From positions 2,294,001 to 2,358,000 of the forward strand of contig JAQSEB010000031.1 in assembly GCA_030063045.1 (NCBI GenBank): a stretch of 64,000 bases of DNA, in the 5' to 3' direction. Below, in pieces: positions 34,196 to 49,844 of the stretch. Source of the DNA: Pratylenchus scribneri (Eukaryota > Nematoda > Chromadorea > Rhabditida > Pratylenchidae). The position numbers were made by a program, and so were the translations under genes. The number at the start of each line of letters is the position of its first letter. Within the stretch, counting starts at the first letter, position 1. The notes below the pieces were generated by a model that saw nothing but the letters and a program-made list of their open reading frames with translations, searched no databases and was not told the origin of the DNA.

Positions 34196-34399
34196 TTAAG
34201 ACCTTTAAAAATATAAAATATTGAAAGCTATTAATTTTTTTTGAATAAAACATTGGAAGAAGACTTAATTCATCGACCACCCATTAGTCTACTCTATTAA
34301 TCAATCATAATTCTCAATTTTCAGCTAAATTTTTCCTTTCATACATTTTCTTTCATCTTCGAAACATCCCTTTTCTTACTCTCATTCTTTCCATTTCAC

Positions 34400-35975
34400 C
34401 TTCCTTTCATCTATCCTCATCCTCCCATTCATCTCTTTTCATCCTCTTATTCATCTCTTCTCATCTTGCCATTCATCCCTTCCCATTCATCCCTCCTCAT
34501 CTTCCCTCCTCATCTTCTCTTCTCATCTTCCCATTCATCCCTTCCCATTCATCCCTCCTCATCTTCTCTTCTCATCTTCCCACCATTCATCCCTTCCCAT
34601 TCATCCCTCCTCATCTTCTCTTCTCATCTTCCCACCATTCATCCCTTCCCATTCATCCCTCCTCATCTTCTCTTCTCATCTTCCCATTCATCCCTCCTCA
34701 TCTTCTCTTCTCATCTTCCCATTCTTCCCTCCTCATCTTCTCTTCTCATCTTCCCATTCATCCCTCCTCATCTTCTCTTCTCATCTTCCCATTCATCCCT
34801 CCTCATCTTCTCTTCCCATCTTCCCATTCATCCCTCCTCATCTTCTCTTCTCATCTTCCCATTCATCCCTCCTCATCTTCTCTTCCCATCTTCCCATTCA
34901 TCCCTCCTCATCTTCTCTTCTCATCTTCCCATTCATCCCTCCTCATCTTCTCTTCTCATCTTCCCATTCATCCCTTCCCATTCATCCCTCCTCATCTTCT
35001 CTTCTCATCTTCCCATTCATCCCTCCTCATCTTCTCTTCTCATCTTCCCATTCATCCCTCCTCATCTTCTCTTCTCATCTTCTCTTCTCATCTTCCCATT
35101 CATCCCTTCCCATTCATCCCTCCTCATCTTCTCTTCCCATCTTCCCATTCATCCCTCCTCATCTTCTCTTCTCATCTTCCCATTCATCCCTCCTCATCTT
35201 CTCTTCTCATCTTCCCATTCATCCCTCCTCATCTTCCCTCCTCATCTTCTCTTCTCATCTTCCCATTCATCCCTTCCCATTCATCCCTCCTCATCTTCTC
35301 TTCTCATCTTCCCACCATTCATCCCTTCCCATTCATCCCTCCTCATCTTCTCTTCTCATCTTCCCATTCATCCCTCCTCATCTTCTCTTCTCATCTTCCC
35401 ATTCATCCCTCCTCATCTTCTCTTCTCATCTTCCCATTCATCCCTCCTCATCTTCTCTTCTCATCTTCCCATTCATCCCTCCTCATCTTCTCTTCCCATC
35501 TTCCCATTCATCCCTCCTCATCTTCTCTTCTCATCTTCCCATTCATCCCTCCTCATCTTCTCTTCTCATCTTCCCATTCATCCCTTCCCATTCATCCCTC
35601 CTCATCTTCTCTTCTCATCTTCCAATTCATCCCTCCTCATCTTCTCTTCTCATCTTCCCATTCATCCCTCCTCATCTTCTCTTCTCATCTTCCCATTCAT
35701 CCCTCCTCATCTTCTCTTCTCATCTTCCCATTCATCTCTTCACATCTTCTCTTCTCATTTTCCCATTCATCTCTTCTCATCTTCCCATTTATCCCTTCTC
35801 ATTCATCTCTTTTCATTTTCACATTCTTTTCTTTTCATCCTTCTAATCATTTCTTCTCATCTTCCCATTCATCTCTTTTCATTTTCACATTATTTTCTTT
35901 TCATCCTTCTAATCATTTCTTCTCATCTTCCCATTCATCTCTTTTCATCCCCCTTCATTCATCATTCTAATTCAT
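34400..35975. repeat. 35-bp C/T-rich minisatellite, stop-free on the + strand
   Basis: Dozens of copies of a 35-bp unit (CCCATTCATCCCTCCTCATC then TTCTCTTCTCATCTT), plus partial units (CCCACCATTCATCCC, TTCCCATTCATCCC). Strong strand asymmetry: the + strand is almost pure pyrimidine apart from A. All frames are open, giving a 511-codon frame at 34466-36001 which I reject as a gene. Copies become diverged towards both ends. Confidence 0.95.
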
Positions 35976-36063
35976 CTTTTCCCATACTATTTGCATTTTA
36001 GTTTTACCAAAAATTTTATTTCAATTCTCAGTCATTTTTTATCCATTGTTTTAATTGCCTAAA

Positions 36064-36102
36064 GGAGCGCCCGGTCGCCGCTGCGCGGCTCCCGGCCGCT
36101 CC
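36064..36102. repeat. 39-nt GC-rich hairpin, type h2, copy 2
   Basis: It is identical in sequence to 33768-33806 and lies at the same relative place after its minisatellite. The roughly 300 bp that follow (to about 36385) align with 33807-34105, including CTCTATCATTTAATTTTTGG and AAAACGCCAAAA. Confidence 0.93.
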
Positions 36103-36389
36103 TATTGTCAATTTTCAATACTTCACAATCCTTTTTTATTATTTTATTTTCCCAGCAATACAATTTAGTTAAAATGACATAACAATTTACTTAAAATAAT
36201 TAATTAAAAATGATGAAATATATATTTTTATAATTAATTAAATCCATGGCAAAAATATTTATTTTAACTTTCTTTATTTCTTTTTATTTATACTCTAAAA
36301 ACTCTTTTTCTTTATATCTTCACTCTATCATTTAATTTTTGGATAAAAAATCTTAAAAATAAAAAATATATAAAACGCCAAAAAAGGCG

Positions 36390-36828
36390 CTATTTTAACT
36401 GTCCCTTTGTGGTTGACAAACGGACGAACACTCCCACTTAATATATAGGATTTTCCAAACTAGGAAATGTGTTTGATTATCAAATTATTTCGTTTTTTAA
36501 TGAAAACATTCGTCATTGCCCAATAAATTTTTTTTCCCTCAATATGTTAAAAATAAAAATCCTCCATTTTCATTCATGGATAAAAATAAAATATGAAAAG
36601 AAAGGATGGGATGGGATCGGGATGTGTAACAAATTTATTAAAAGATGGATCAGAGCATAACATTCCAATGTGAAATAATGACAGCTGTCATTTCACACTA
36701 CCTAGTTCAATCGATTGTTCGATTCCTAGCAAAATATTCCCGATTTACTACTACTAATTTAATAGCATTGTTTATAGAAATGGCAACAATAGAATAAAAT
36801 TGCATTTAATTCAGATCAAAAATAAACA
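36390..36828. other. Spacer upstream of the integrin-linked kinase gene
   Basis: AT-rich DNA between the end of the hairpin-minisatellite unit and the ILK start. A small palindrome lies near 36679 (TGACAGCTGTCA). No exon or RNA gene recognised; the promoter presumably lies here. Confidence 0.45.
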
Positions 36829-38690
36829 ATGTCTATTGCACCAAATTATCGCACCCACAAGCCCAATGTTCCAATTCTTATGGAGGTATTTTTTCCATTT
36901 TTGTCATAACAAATGCTTAAATTTTGCAGGATATCTTTGGATGGGTTCGAGAAGGAAATGCTTTCCAAGTGCGAGTTTGGCTTGATGATACCGAACATGA
37001 CCTGAATGTCGGGTAAGAACTATTTATTTAAAAAAAAAAGAATATTAAAAATTTTATTCAAAAGAGATGATCATGCTTTTTCTCTTCTACATTGGGCCGC
37101 AAAGGAAGGGCATGTTTCAATTGTGGATATGCTTTTGGCCCGAGGAACGAGGGTGAATGCGACGAATATGGGCGATGACACCGCACTGCATTTGGCAGCA
37201 AGTCACGGTCATCGACAAGTTGTAGTGGTATTCAACAGATTAATCAATATCAAAATAAATTTTAAAATTTAATAGAAACTTTTGTCAAAAAGAGCTGAAG
37301 TGAATTTGCAAAATGAGCATGGGATGACTCCGCTGCATTATGCATGCTTTTGGGGATATGAACAAATTTGTGAAGTATTTATTTGGATTTAATTATGAAT
37401 TAATTCATCAAAAATAGGATTTGATTCGATCGGGTGCCTTAGTAACAATGTCCAATAAACGAGGACTAACCCCGCTGGATGTTTGCCAACCTCAAATACG
37501 CCAAACAATTTATGGTAATTTTTAATTCAATTATCAATTTAAATTAACTCAAAATAAGAAATTGCATTGAGCAACGGCCAAAATGCTCAACAAAAAATAC
37601 CCTATAGTGGTGAGACATGGCGGAATACAAAAACATTTCGGTCGAGGGATGCAACATGGTCAAGGTAAATGTAAATTTATGAGTAATATTAAAAAACTAT
37701 TTTTTCAGATACACCGGCGTTGATTTACAATCATTGGCATTGACCAAGCCAATTGCCCAATCACATTCAGGCACCCTTTATCGTGGAAAATGGCAAGGAA
37801 ATGATATTGTGGCGAGAGTGCTGAATATTCCGAATGTGACCGAGCGGATTTCGCGAGATTTTTCCACCGAATTTCCCGCATTAAGGTAAAATTATTTAAA
37901 TATTATTTATAAAATATTTGAAAATTTTGCAGAATATTTGCAAGTGCGCACACAAATCCAGTTTTGGCCGCCGTCAATCAGCCACCACAATTGATTGTTA
38001 TTAGCCAATTTATGCCTTTTGGTTCTCTTTACAATGTTTTGCATGAACAATCATGTAAATTTAAATATATTCGAAAATTTATTTAAAAATATTAATTTTA
38101 GCGGTCGTCATTGATCATACGCAGGCAATTCGGTTTGCATTGGACATTGCCAAAGGAATGTCATTCCTTCATTCACTGGATCAACCAATTCTTCGCTATT
38201 TCCTAAGCTCAAAACACATTGTTATTGATGAGGATCTTAGTGCCAAAATTTCGCTGGCCGATACAAAATTTTCCTTCCAAGAGATTGGCCGTCTCTATTC
38301 TCCGGGTTGGATGGCACCGGAAGGTTTATATTTACATTTATCCAATAATAATTTTTGTAAATATTTCAGCCCTTCAACGATCACCGGAAACACTGAATAC
38401 GCGAGCAGCGGACATGTGGAGCTTTGGCATTTTACTTTGGGAATTGAATACACGCGAAGTAATTTTTAAGACATTTTAATTAATTTTTCCGATTATTTTA
38501 GGTACCATTTTCGGAACTTTCACCAATGGAAGCTGGGATGAAAATTGCATTGGAGGGTCTACGGATTACAATACCGCCGGGGATTTCGCGGAACATGTTT
38601 CGGCTAATCAACATTTGCCTAAATGAGGACCCGGGCCGAAGACCAAATTTCGATCAAATTATTCCAATTCTTGAGAAGATGGGAGAATGA
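36829..38690 (+). CDS. pat-4: Integrin-linked kinase (pseudokinase)
   Basis: About ten exons give about 450 residues. The start [16 protein letters not shown] leads into [20 protein letters not shown]. Ankyrin repeats follow: [62 protein letters not shown]. The kinase-like domain has [17 protein letters not shown], a degenerate catalytic loop ([20 protein letters not shown] instead of HRD) and no DFG, then [15 protein letters not shown] and [12 protein letters not shown]. The missing catalytic residues are normal for ILK, which acts as a scaffold. In the known pathway ILK joins PINCH and parvin at integrin cytoplasmic tails in muscle attachments. Its partner integrin beta lies 12 kb downstream on the same strand. 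Confidence 0.95.
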
Positions 38691-38916
38691 CCGGATTGGA
38701 TGAATGGAATTAATCAAAAAGAAAGATGAATATCGAATTTAAATCCCATAAAATCCAATTTTAAATCCATTAATAGCAAAATATCCATCCATTTTTTATA
38801 GTCATTATTTTTTGTGCAACTCTACAATAATAATAATAAAATCGCTATAAAATCTGATTTGTTTTTATCGAAATTGTGTATAATCCTTGAAATTGCCAAC
38901 TTCTTCTATTCCTCCA

Positions 38917-39587
38917 TCAATTCTTTGCAAATGGATCCTTGTATAGGTGGAAGTGATGATAATTGAGAAATCGAGTCAACTGAAATTTATTAATTTTTGA
39001 TATTAAATCTTAAATATGTTAAAAACCTGCACAGTTTGAGCACCGACGTTTGTGGTGTGGCAAGCAAAGAGAAGCAAATTTCTTGGCTGTAATTTGATTG
39101 AATTTTTATTTGGATTTAATTTAGTTTAAAAAAAACCTGAACTTTCCATGCGAAACGCATGAAAACAGACGAATAAATTGTCAAGGCTAGCGACATCGGC
39201 CCAGAGATTAATTCGGGGTCCTAAAATTTTTAAAATGTACTATTAAATTGGCTTTGATGTTTTGTTTTTGACTAAAAAAAGCCTTCCTATTTAGGCTTTT
39301 CATCCCCGCTAATTTTTTTGCGTTTTGCACTAGTAAATTCCTTCCCAAAATAACTGACTAAACAGGTAATCAAAATATAACCTTTTTTTTGTTAGTTACC
39401 TTTTGAGAATCTCCAATTGCAGCAATTGGTAAACCTGAATAAAAATTTAAAAAATTAAATCAAAAATAGGAAAAAGCTTACCCCAATTCGCAACTGGTCC
39501 CCAAAAGTGTGTAGACATAAAATAATTTGTCCAATCTTTCAATGAATATTGGCGGAAATAAGCATTAATAGATTTAAAAGCCGCCAT
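38917..39587 (-). CDS. mpc-1: Mitochondrial pyruvate carrier 1
   Basis: Five small exons on the minus strand give about 110 residues. The sequence is diagnostic: [57 protein letters not shown] and [23 protein letters not shown]1 pairs with MPC2 in the inner mitochondrial membrane to import pyruvate. The gene converges with ILK (227 bp between stops). One intron contains the small palindromic stretch AAAGCCTTCCTATTTAGGCTTT. The C-terminus is short (...YKDPFAKN). Confidence 0.93.
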
Positions 39588-40624
39588 TCTATAAAAAGAA
39601 ATATTTAATATTTAAAATTAATTAGGGTTAATTAGGGCAGCAGGGCGATCAGGTTCAGTTAATAAATGAATAAGGACATAAACACGCCATTTTTAATTTT
39701 GATGCTTATTTGTTAGAACTTAGAAGAGAATCGATAAAAAATGACATTGATAAGATGGAAAATAAAATAGTGCGGATTTTAAATTTTTTAATTAAATTTT
39801 TTAATTAATCAATTTAATTAGGCAATTGCAAATTGCTAAAAAAGGTAATAAAGCTTGAGGCTTTATATAAAAGTAAAACAAGACTGCCGTAACAACATTG
39901 ATTTTCAATCAAAAAATGGGGAATATTTTTCTTGGTTTATCGATCGATTTACTCCAAATTTGACCGCCACCCCCAAGCCGCAAGCCCCAACCCACAATCC
40001 CTAAATGCCATGCCCGGTCCCCGGTCCCATTTTTTTGGCATTGTCCCCATTTCTAATATTTTTTTGTTTGCTTTCATAAAATTTTCATTTTCTTCACCTG
40101 CGAAAAGCTGGGGATCCATTTGGTCTAAATTTTTCACTGCAATGTTAGGCTACTTTTGGCTAAAATTTTCTATTTCGGCAAAAAATTGATTTCAAAGAAA
40201 TTTTATTATTGACCCTCGCCCTCATAAAACGCCCTATACAATGAATGACTCCTTTCACTTTGCATAGGAATTTAGTTGTTCAAATTTGGAAGCTTTTATA
40301 TATCTCAAAATCAAGAAATTGTGAAAATGCAAATAATTATACTTTGAGCCTAGAAAAATCTCATAATTCATCATCACATCATCATTCAAAATTCACATAT
40401 ATTCATATTCATAGTTATTATACTAATTAATAAGTTAGTAAAGCATTTTTTTAAGTCCGGCTCTAAAAACTGAAACTGACTACTTATTAAGCATTAAAAA
40501 CCCGAAAATTAAAAACAGTAAAAGAATTTAACCAGCGCGTATTTAACAATTAAAAAAATATCATCATTTTTATCTTTCTAGATTATCAATCATTTAAATT
40601 AAAAACGAAAGTTGAGAAAAAATA
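39588..40624. other. Divergent spacer between MPC1 and the proteasome gene
   Basis: About 1 kb of AT-rich DNA containing a GC-richer patch at 39955-40040. Short open frames in it show no family signature or splice chain. It presumably contains both promoters. Nothing else recognised. Confidence 0.45.
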
Positions 40625-41598
40625 ATGTTCCGAAATCAATATGACAGCGACGTGACAGTGTTCAGCCCACAGGTATAAGAAATTTGAATACAAAATTTAA
40701 TATTTAAAGTTTTTAGGGTCGTTTGCATCAGATCGATTATGCCGTCGAAGCAATGCGTCAAGGGAGTGCAACAGTGGCAATTCGGGGCAAAGATCATGCG
40801 GTTGTGGTTGCTCTCATGGTTTATTTATAACTTTAAATTAAAAACATATTTGATATTTAAGCGGGCCCAGAATGAACTTTCATCATATCAACAAAAGACT
40901 TTCCAATTGGACGATCATGTTGGGCTTTCCATGTCGGGTCTGTTGGCCGATGGGCGGATTTTGGCTCGCTTCATTCAAGGAGAATGCGCCAGTTTCAAAT
41001 GGGAGAATCAGACAGCCCTTTCAATTTCGGATTTGCGCACCAAACTCATTCTGAGTAAGTTTTGGTTGGCTGCTTTTTCTATAAATTCTTTTAAGAACTG
41101 CAAGAGAACACACAATATTACGGCCGCCGCCCATTTGGTGTTGGACTTCTGATCACTGGATACGACGTTTGTTTCAAAATATATTCAATTTATAATCAAA
41201 ATCAATTAAGGATCTTGGCCCACATGTGCTCAGCGCTGAGCCATCAGGAAATGTCGAGGAAGTGGTGGCTGCCGCAATTGGTGCTCGTTCGCAAAGTGCA
41301 AGAACCTATTTGGCGAATCATTTGGACGATTTCAAGGAGGCCGACCTGGACAACGTCATCAAACACGCCCTGCGAGCACTGAAAGAGACATTGGCAACGG
41401 ATGCTGGCAAACTGGATGAGAATGTTTGTTTAATCGATAAAAATAGGCCATTAATTCGCAAAATTTTCACAGAATACAGCAATTGCGGTCGTCGGGAAAC
41501 GCCAGAAGTTTGAATGCCTTCAACGCGAGCAGGTCAAGACCCATATTGCTGATATCGACGATGCAAATGGTGGCGAGGACCAACAAATGCAAGAATAA
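40625..41598 (+). CDS. pas-6: 20S proteasome subunit alpha (PSMA1 type)
   Basis: Seven exons give about 250 residues. The start [20 protein letters not shown] and [20 protein letters not shown] carry the alpha-subunit signature. Later motifs are [38 protein letters not shown] and the terminal [16 protein letters not shown]. The order and RPFGVG motif fit alpha6/PSMA1. In the known complex it forms part of the outer alpha ring of the 20S proteasome. The last intron uses the acceptor TTTTCACAG at about 41473 so that NTAIAVV stays in frame. The GrpE gene begins 333 bp downstream on the same strand. Confidence 0.93.
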
Positions 41599-41930
41599 AA
41601 CATTCGATGATACACATGGAATTTATTGGATGGATGACCTATTTTGTTTGGACAATATCAATATTATTTAAATTGTTTTTTTTTTCTCTTTTTTGATAAA
41701 TGTTTTTGATTTTGATTATAAATTGCTTAATTTTGTTTTAATTTCCATATATTTGATGATCATAAACAATTTGTGAAAATTAAAAATAAATTTTCGGGTC
41801 CGCAATTTCGAAGAATTGTCATCAGAAAACCAATAAATCTATTATCTATTCGCTCTACTTTCCAATCTAAATCATTATTTCATATAAAACCATAATATCA
41901 AATGTAATTTAAATTTAATTTTTTAGAAAA

Positions 41931-42839
41931 ATGTTACGAATTTCCCAAATTTCTTTGGCAAAATTTGCATTCACTTCTGCTGGCCAGTTCAACAAATTAA
42001 ATTCTAATATTTTATTGAGCAAATTGGCTCGTTATTCCCAGGCTTCAACAGGACAGGAAATGAAGAATGAAACCAATTCTTCTGAAAAGGACGCAATTAA
42101 ACGATGTGAATATTGCAAGGTTTATTTGTAAAAAATTGCAATCTATTTTTAATTTTTATTCATTCAGGATTATGACAAATTGAAGGAAAAATTGGACGAA
42201 CTCAATCAGGACAATGAAACACTTCTTGACAAATATAAAAGAGCCCTGGCCGAGATTGAGAATACCCGCAAACGAGGTGAACGTTTAGTCGATGAATCGA
42301 AAAGCTTTGCCATACAAGGATTTTGCAAGGATCTAATTGAGGTAATTAATTAATCCACAACAAATTTGAAATTTAATTCTTTCATTAGGTTGCCGACATT
42401 CTTAATATAGCTGTGGGAACACTTGAGAAGGAAATGGCGACCAACAATTCATTAAAAAATGTCTACGAAGGAATCAATATGACGAACGATTCATTGTTAA
42501 AAACATTTGCAAAGCATGGCCTCATCAAAATCGACGCATTGGGTCAAAAATTTGATCCAAATCTCCATGAAGCAGTATTCGAAGAACCAGCAGAGAAGGT
42601 AAAATAAAATGCTCTTCTAGTTTAAGTCTTCAATAGAATTACTAATTATAATTTGTATCCAATTACTTAATTAAAAATGTTAATAGAATAAGCAATTCCT
42701 TTAAATTTAATTCATTATAAAATTGGTTTTTTAGGCGAATTATCCTCCAGGCCATGTATCGCATGTTTTGAAGACCGGCTATAGTTTGAACAAACGAACC
42801 GTGAGACCAACAAAAGTTGCAGTTGTGAAGACAAAATAG
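41931..42839 (+). CDS. GRPEL1: Mitochondrial GrpE nucleotide exchange factor
   Basis: Four exons give about 225 residues. MLRISQISLAKFAFTSAGQF is an Arg/Ser/hydroxylated presequence typical of mitochondrial import. A coiled coil follows (KLKEKLDELNQDNETLLDKY), then RALAEIENTRKRGERLVDE and FAIQGFCKDLIEVADIL. The beta domain includes HGLIKIDALGQKFDPNLHEA, the conserved GrpE signature. The C-terminus is TGYSLNKRTVRPTKVAVVK. It acts as exchange factor for mitochondrial Hsp70 during protein import and folding. The start follows a TTTTTTAG acceptor at 41926, as expected for trans-splicing. Confidence 0.94.
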
Positions 42840-43564
42840 ATGATGGATTTCACATATTATTTATCAATTTTATTGTTACAATTTTCATTGAAAAAGTTGT
42901 CATTTTTATTAAATTAAACAACAGATAAAATCGACAGCATCCGAATTACCATGTATTGTTGGTCTTAAACATTCACATGTTGCAAATTTATGCACTGATG
43001 ATAATACCTATCATTTTATTAGAAATTTTATTTATCAAAAAATAACTTGGCTGTTTTGGCAATGAGCTTTTAAAATATTTCTGAATGAGCATCCGGTACA
43101 AGGAAAACAAATACATGCCGTAGAAAGATTGGTTTGAGATATAAGCTCTTGTTTAGTATTAATAATTTCCGCCTTGCCCTCAATCATTGCAGGCTTAAAC
43201 AACCAATGGTTTAATATTGATAATTTCCAAAACTAACCCAGAAAAATTTGAAAATATTATACAAAATGAGTGCAGAACATAAAGCAATGATTTCAAATAT
43301 TAGAAATAAGTAACATATCATTTTTTCCATATTAAAAATTTATTTACTAATAGTTAAGCAGATATTTTTATATCAATTTATTGCCATAGTAACAAGTTTA
43401 TCACTGATTAACCCTAATGAAAAATACCTACCTATGTGGGTAAGGGTCAAAAAATATTAAAATTTGTTCCCATCTATTTTTGACCCACTACCATCCTCCA
43501 CCACACAATTAAGCGGTTTTATTTTTAGATATTGAAATTCACAAATTATTTATACAAAATAATA
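42840..43564. other. AT-rich spacer
   Basis: It lies between the GrpE and CDK12 genes. An imperfect inverted pair, GGGTCAAAAAATATT (43444) and TATTTTTGACCC (43477), could form a small hairpin. No exon, RNA gene or known repeat was recognised. Confidence 0.45.
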
Positions 43565-46418
43565 ATGGATAAATCACATCATCGTCATCACAAACATTCA
43601 AAATCTCACCGCCGGAGCAGCAAAGATGATAAAAGGTTTTAAACTCAATATTTTACATTAATTTGATGAAAACTTTAGGTCTACTACCAGCGAATCAAAT
43701 CGTCATCAACATAGAAGAAGCAGTAGAGTAGATAATGATAAATCAAGCAGCAGAAAGCATCATCGAAATCATCACAAAGTGGAAAAGAAGAGCCGCCGCC
43801 AAACAAATAGCAGCAGTGACACCTATAGTAGCAGTGAAGAACGATGCGTTCGAAGGAAAGTACCATCTAGGCCTAAAACTCCACCAGTACAATCAACATC
43901 GAATGGTGGTGCAACTAATGATAATTCTGTTGGGGTAATCCAACCTTCTCAAATTTACAAATAAATCAAATTGCCTAGACTCTTGCTTCATTGCTTAAAT
44001 CAAAGCATTCAATACGGGAACATCATCATCATAAAGTGGAAATGGCAACAAACAAAAATGGGCAGGATCGAACACAAACATCATCGAATAAATTTAGAAT
44101 GGTCATTAAACCCATAACAAGCATTTCTGCGCAACAATCGAGTATAGCAAATCAAGTAAATTTTGATTACACTCAAAATTAAAACGATTAAAATTGCAGC
44201 CAACAATTTCGGGTATTAATATAACGCAATCCAGCTCATGGATGGCAATTCATCCTCCGCCTTCTCCACCGCCGCCGCCTCCACCACCAATGCCAACAAA
44301 TGTTGCTGACCAACCACCACCTCCGCCACCACCACCTCCACCGCCGACCACAGAGGACATGACAACATCATCATCAGGTTTGATTTACTTCTTCCGGTAC
44401 TAATCAAGTTTGTCCTCTACATGGGGATGAGGATGATGATGAGGAAGAGAGGAATATAATGATGAGGGTGAAGAAGAAGATGATGATAAGGAAGTGATGA
44501 TGAGGAGGAGAAGGAAGAAGATGATTTTGACGGTGAGGAAAATAGTGATTAGGATGAAGAAGAAGATGATGATGAAGAGGATGATGAAGAAGAAGATGAT
44601 AGGGAAGATAATGATGAGGATGATGATGAAGAGATCATCCTCAGCTTCATCTTCTGACAATCATCCTTTGTCATTACCCTCGACCCTCGTAGGGGACAAA
44701 TTCGCATTAGTAGCCTTTCTTCCCAATATTTAATTTGTTTAAACCATTAAGCTGTGACATCACCAACAAATGAATGGCCTCCAACAATTAAAAGTTTGCC
44801 GGCACCGGTTCCTCCTCCCAAACTCTGCAGACCAACGTAATACTAAATATTTTAAAATGAATATAAAATCATCATTATTGCAGAGTGCTAAAACCCAGAG
44901 ACTTGCCAAAAATTTCCGAAGGCTGGGGAATAGGCAATGCGGAAAAATATAAAATAATCGAACAAGTTGGCGAAGGGACCTATGGACAAGTGTACAAAGC
45001 CAGTGATGACAAATCAAATGCGATGGTCGCACTGAAGAAAGTTCGTCTGGAGAACGAAAAAGAAGGATTCCCAATTACGGCGGTTCGAGAAATCAAAATC
45101 CTCCGACAATTGGACCATCCAAACATTGTTAAACTTTTGGATATTGTTACGGATTTGAATGCTTCCAGCAGTGCCCAACAATCACCGCAATCGCCGAATT
45201 TCGGAGGACAGAGGAATGAATTAATCCATCGAATACGGAAAGACGCCCAAGTTTGCAACCTTCCAAATTCAGGTTTAAATATTAAATTCCTAAATAACTA
45301 ATTGATTTATAAATTGCAGTTGCTTCATCATTTTTCCTCGTCTTTGAATATGTTGACCATGATTTGATGGGACTAATCGATTCAAAATTGGTTGATCCAT
45401 CCGAATTGCAAGTCGCCTCATTGATGAAACAATTGCTATTGGCGCTCAGCTATTGCCATATGCGAGGTTTTCTGCACAGGGATTTGAAATGTTCGAACAT
45501 ATTGATTAGCAAAAGGTTTCAATTATATTTTAATTCCATTTGAATAATCCTCAATTTTTAGTGGTCAACTAAAATTGGCTGATTTCGGATTGGCTCGACT
45601 CTATCAAGAAAATAATCAACGTCTTTATACAAATCGAGTTATTACACTTTGGTATAGACCACCGGAACTTTTGCTGGGCGAAGAACGGTTTGAATTTTTG
45701 TTTTCATTTATTAATATTTTTTATTGATCGCAGTTATGGACCATGGGTTGATGTTTGGAGCGCCGGGTAAGAAATGGGACAAATTATTTATAAAATGTGT
45801 TCACTATTTAGGTGTATACTGGCAGAACTTTTTGTGAAGAGACCAATATTCCAAGGCACCGATGAATATAAACAGGTTTTTATTATTTTAATTGAAATAA
45901 TCATTCATCAATTTTATTAAGTTGGAATTAATAACATCATTTTGTGGTTCAATTTCACCAGAAGGTAAATATAAATTGGAAAATAAATTCTAATTATTGA
46001 TTATTTCAGTATGGCCTGATGTGAAAAATTTACCCAATTATTATACAATGCGGCCTCGAGTGATTTATTCTCGCAAAATTAGGGAGAAATTCGCATTGTA
46101 ATTTTCTCATTTTCTTTGATATTAAATAATGGAAATATTTCAGCTTTCCAAGCCAAGCATTGGATTTATTGGATATAATGTTACAGCTGGACCCTGCGAG
46201 AAGACCAACCGCCTCCAATGCGTTGAATCATCCTTGGCTGGTCAAAATTGAACCGGAATTGGTTCCTCCTTTGAACCTTCCACAAGATCAAGATTGTGTA
46301 TGTACAAAAAGTCAATAATTAATTATTGATTATTCAGCATGAAATGTGGTCTAAACGGCAACGACGTCGAAATGAGCAAACAATTCGACCGAATTCAACA
46401 TTACAAGAACGACATTGA
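43565..46418 (+). CDS. cdk-12: CDK12/13-type transcriptional cyclin-dependent kinase
   Basis: About fourteen exons. The N-terminus is His/Ser/Arg-rich ([19 protein letters not shown]), resembling RS-like regions of CDK12/13, followed by polyproline ([14 protein letters not shown]). The kinase domain starts [18 protein letters not shown], has the [20 protein letters not shown] cyclin-binding helix, the [10 protein letters not shown] catalytic loop, [11 protein letters not shown], and a T-loop with [18 protein letters not shown]. The C-terminal [15 protein letters not shown] motif is also CDK12-like. With cyclin K it phosphorylates the RNA polymerase II CTD during elongation. An intron at about 44379-44753 contains a family B foldback element. 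PITAVRE separates it from CDK9 (PITALRE). Confidence 0.93.
44396..44715 (+). repeat. Family B foldback element, copy 3
   Basis: Left end GGTACTAATCAAGTTTGTCC then TCTACATGGGGATGAGG; right end reversed GGCTACTAATGCGAATTTGT, CCCCTACGAGGG. The core is purine-rich GATGATGAAGAA repeat. The flanks CTTCTTCC and TTTCTTCC look like an 8-bp target duplication with one mismatch. It lies in a CDK12 intron. Confidence 0.72.
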
Positions 46419-49696
<3,278 letters not shown>

Positions 49697-49844
49697 TTTA
49701 ATTTTCATCATTGTTTAAACATATTTTTTGTTTTTGTTGACCTAAACTTTATTGAAAAATTTGTTTTTCTTTTTGTCTTTCATTTCGATTATTCAATCAA
49801 TAAATAAATTTCACTTTGAATCATTTTTGCTTCATTTTAATGGG

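Noticed and set aside
34466..36001. 511-codon open frame
   Set aside because: It is a translation of the 35-bp C/T-rich minisatellite; the Ser/Pro/Leu-rich period is a by-product of unit length.
32336..36102. Helitron ends
   Set aside because: One h1 hairpin is followed by CTAA, but the other copy has TTAA, h2 has ATTG, and no 5' TC end or consistent A/T insertion site is seen.
39932..40189. Open frames on both strands between MPC1 and PSMA1
   Set aside because: No family signature, no splice sites, and the two strands overlap each other.
44494..44733. Lys/Met-rich open frame
   Set aside because: Purine repeat core of family B copy 3 in a CDK12 intron.
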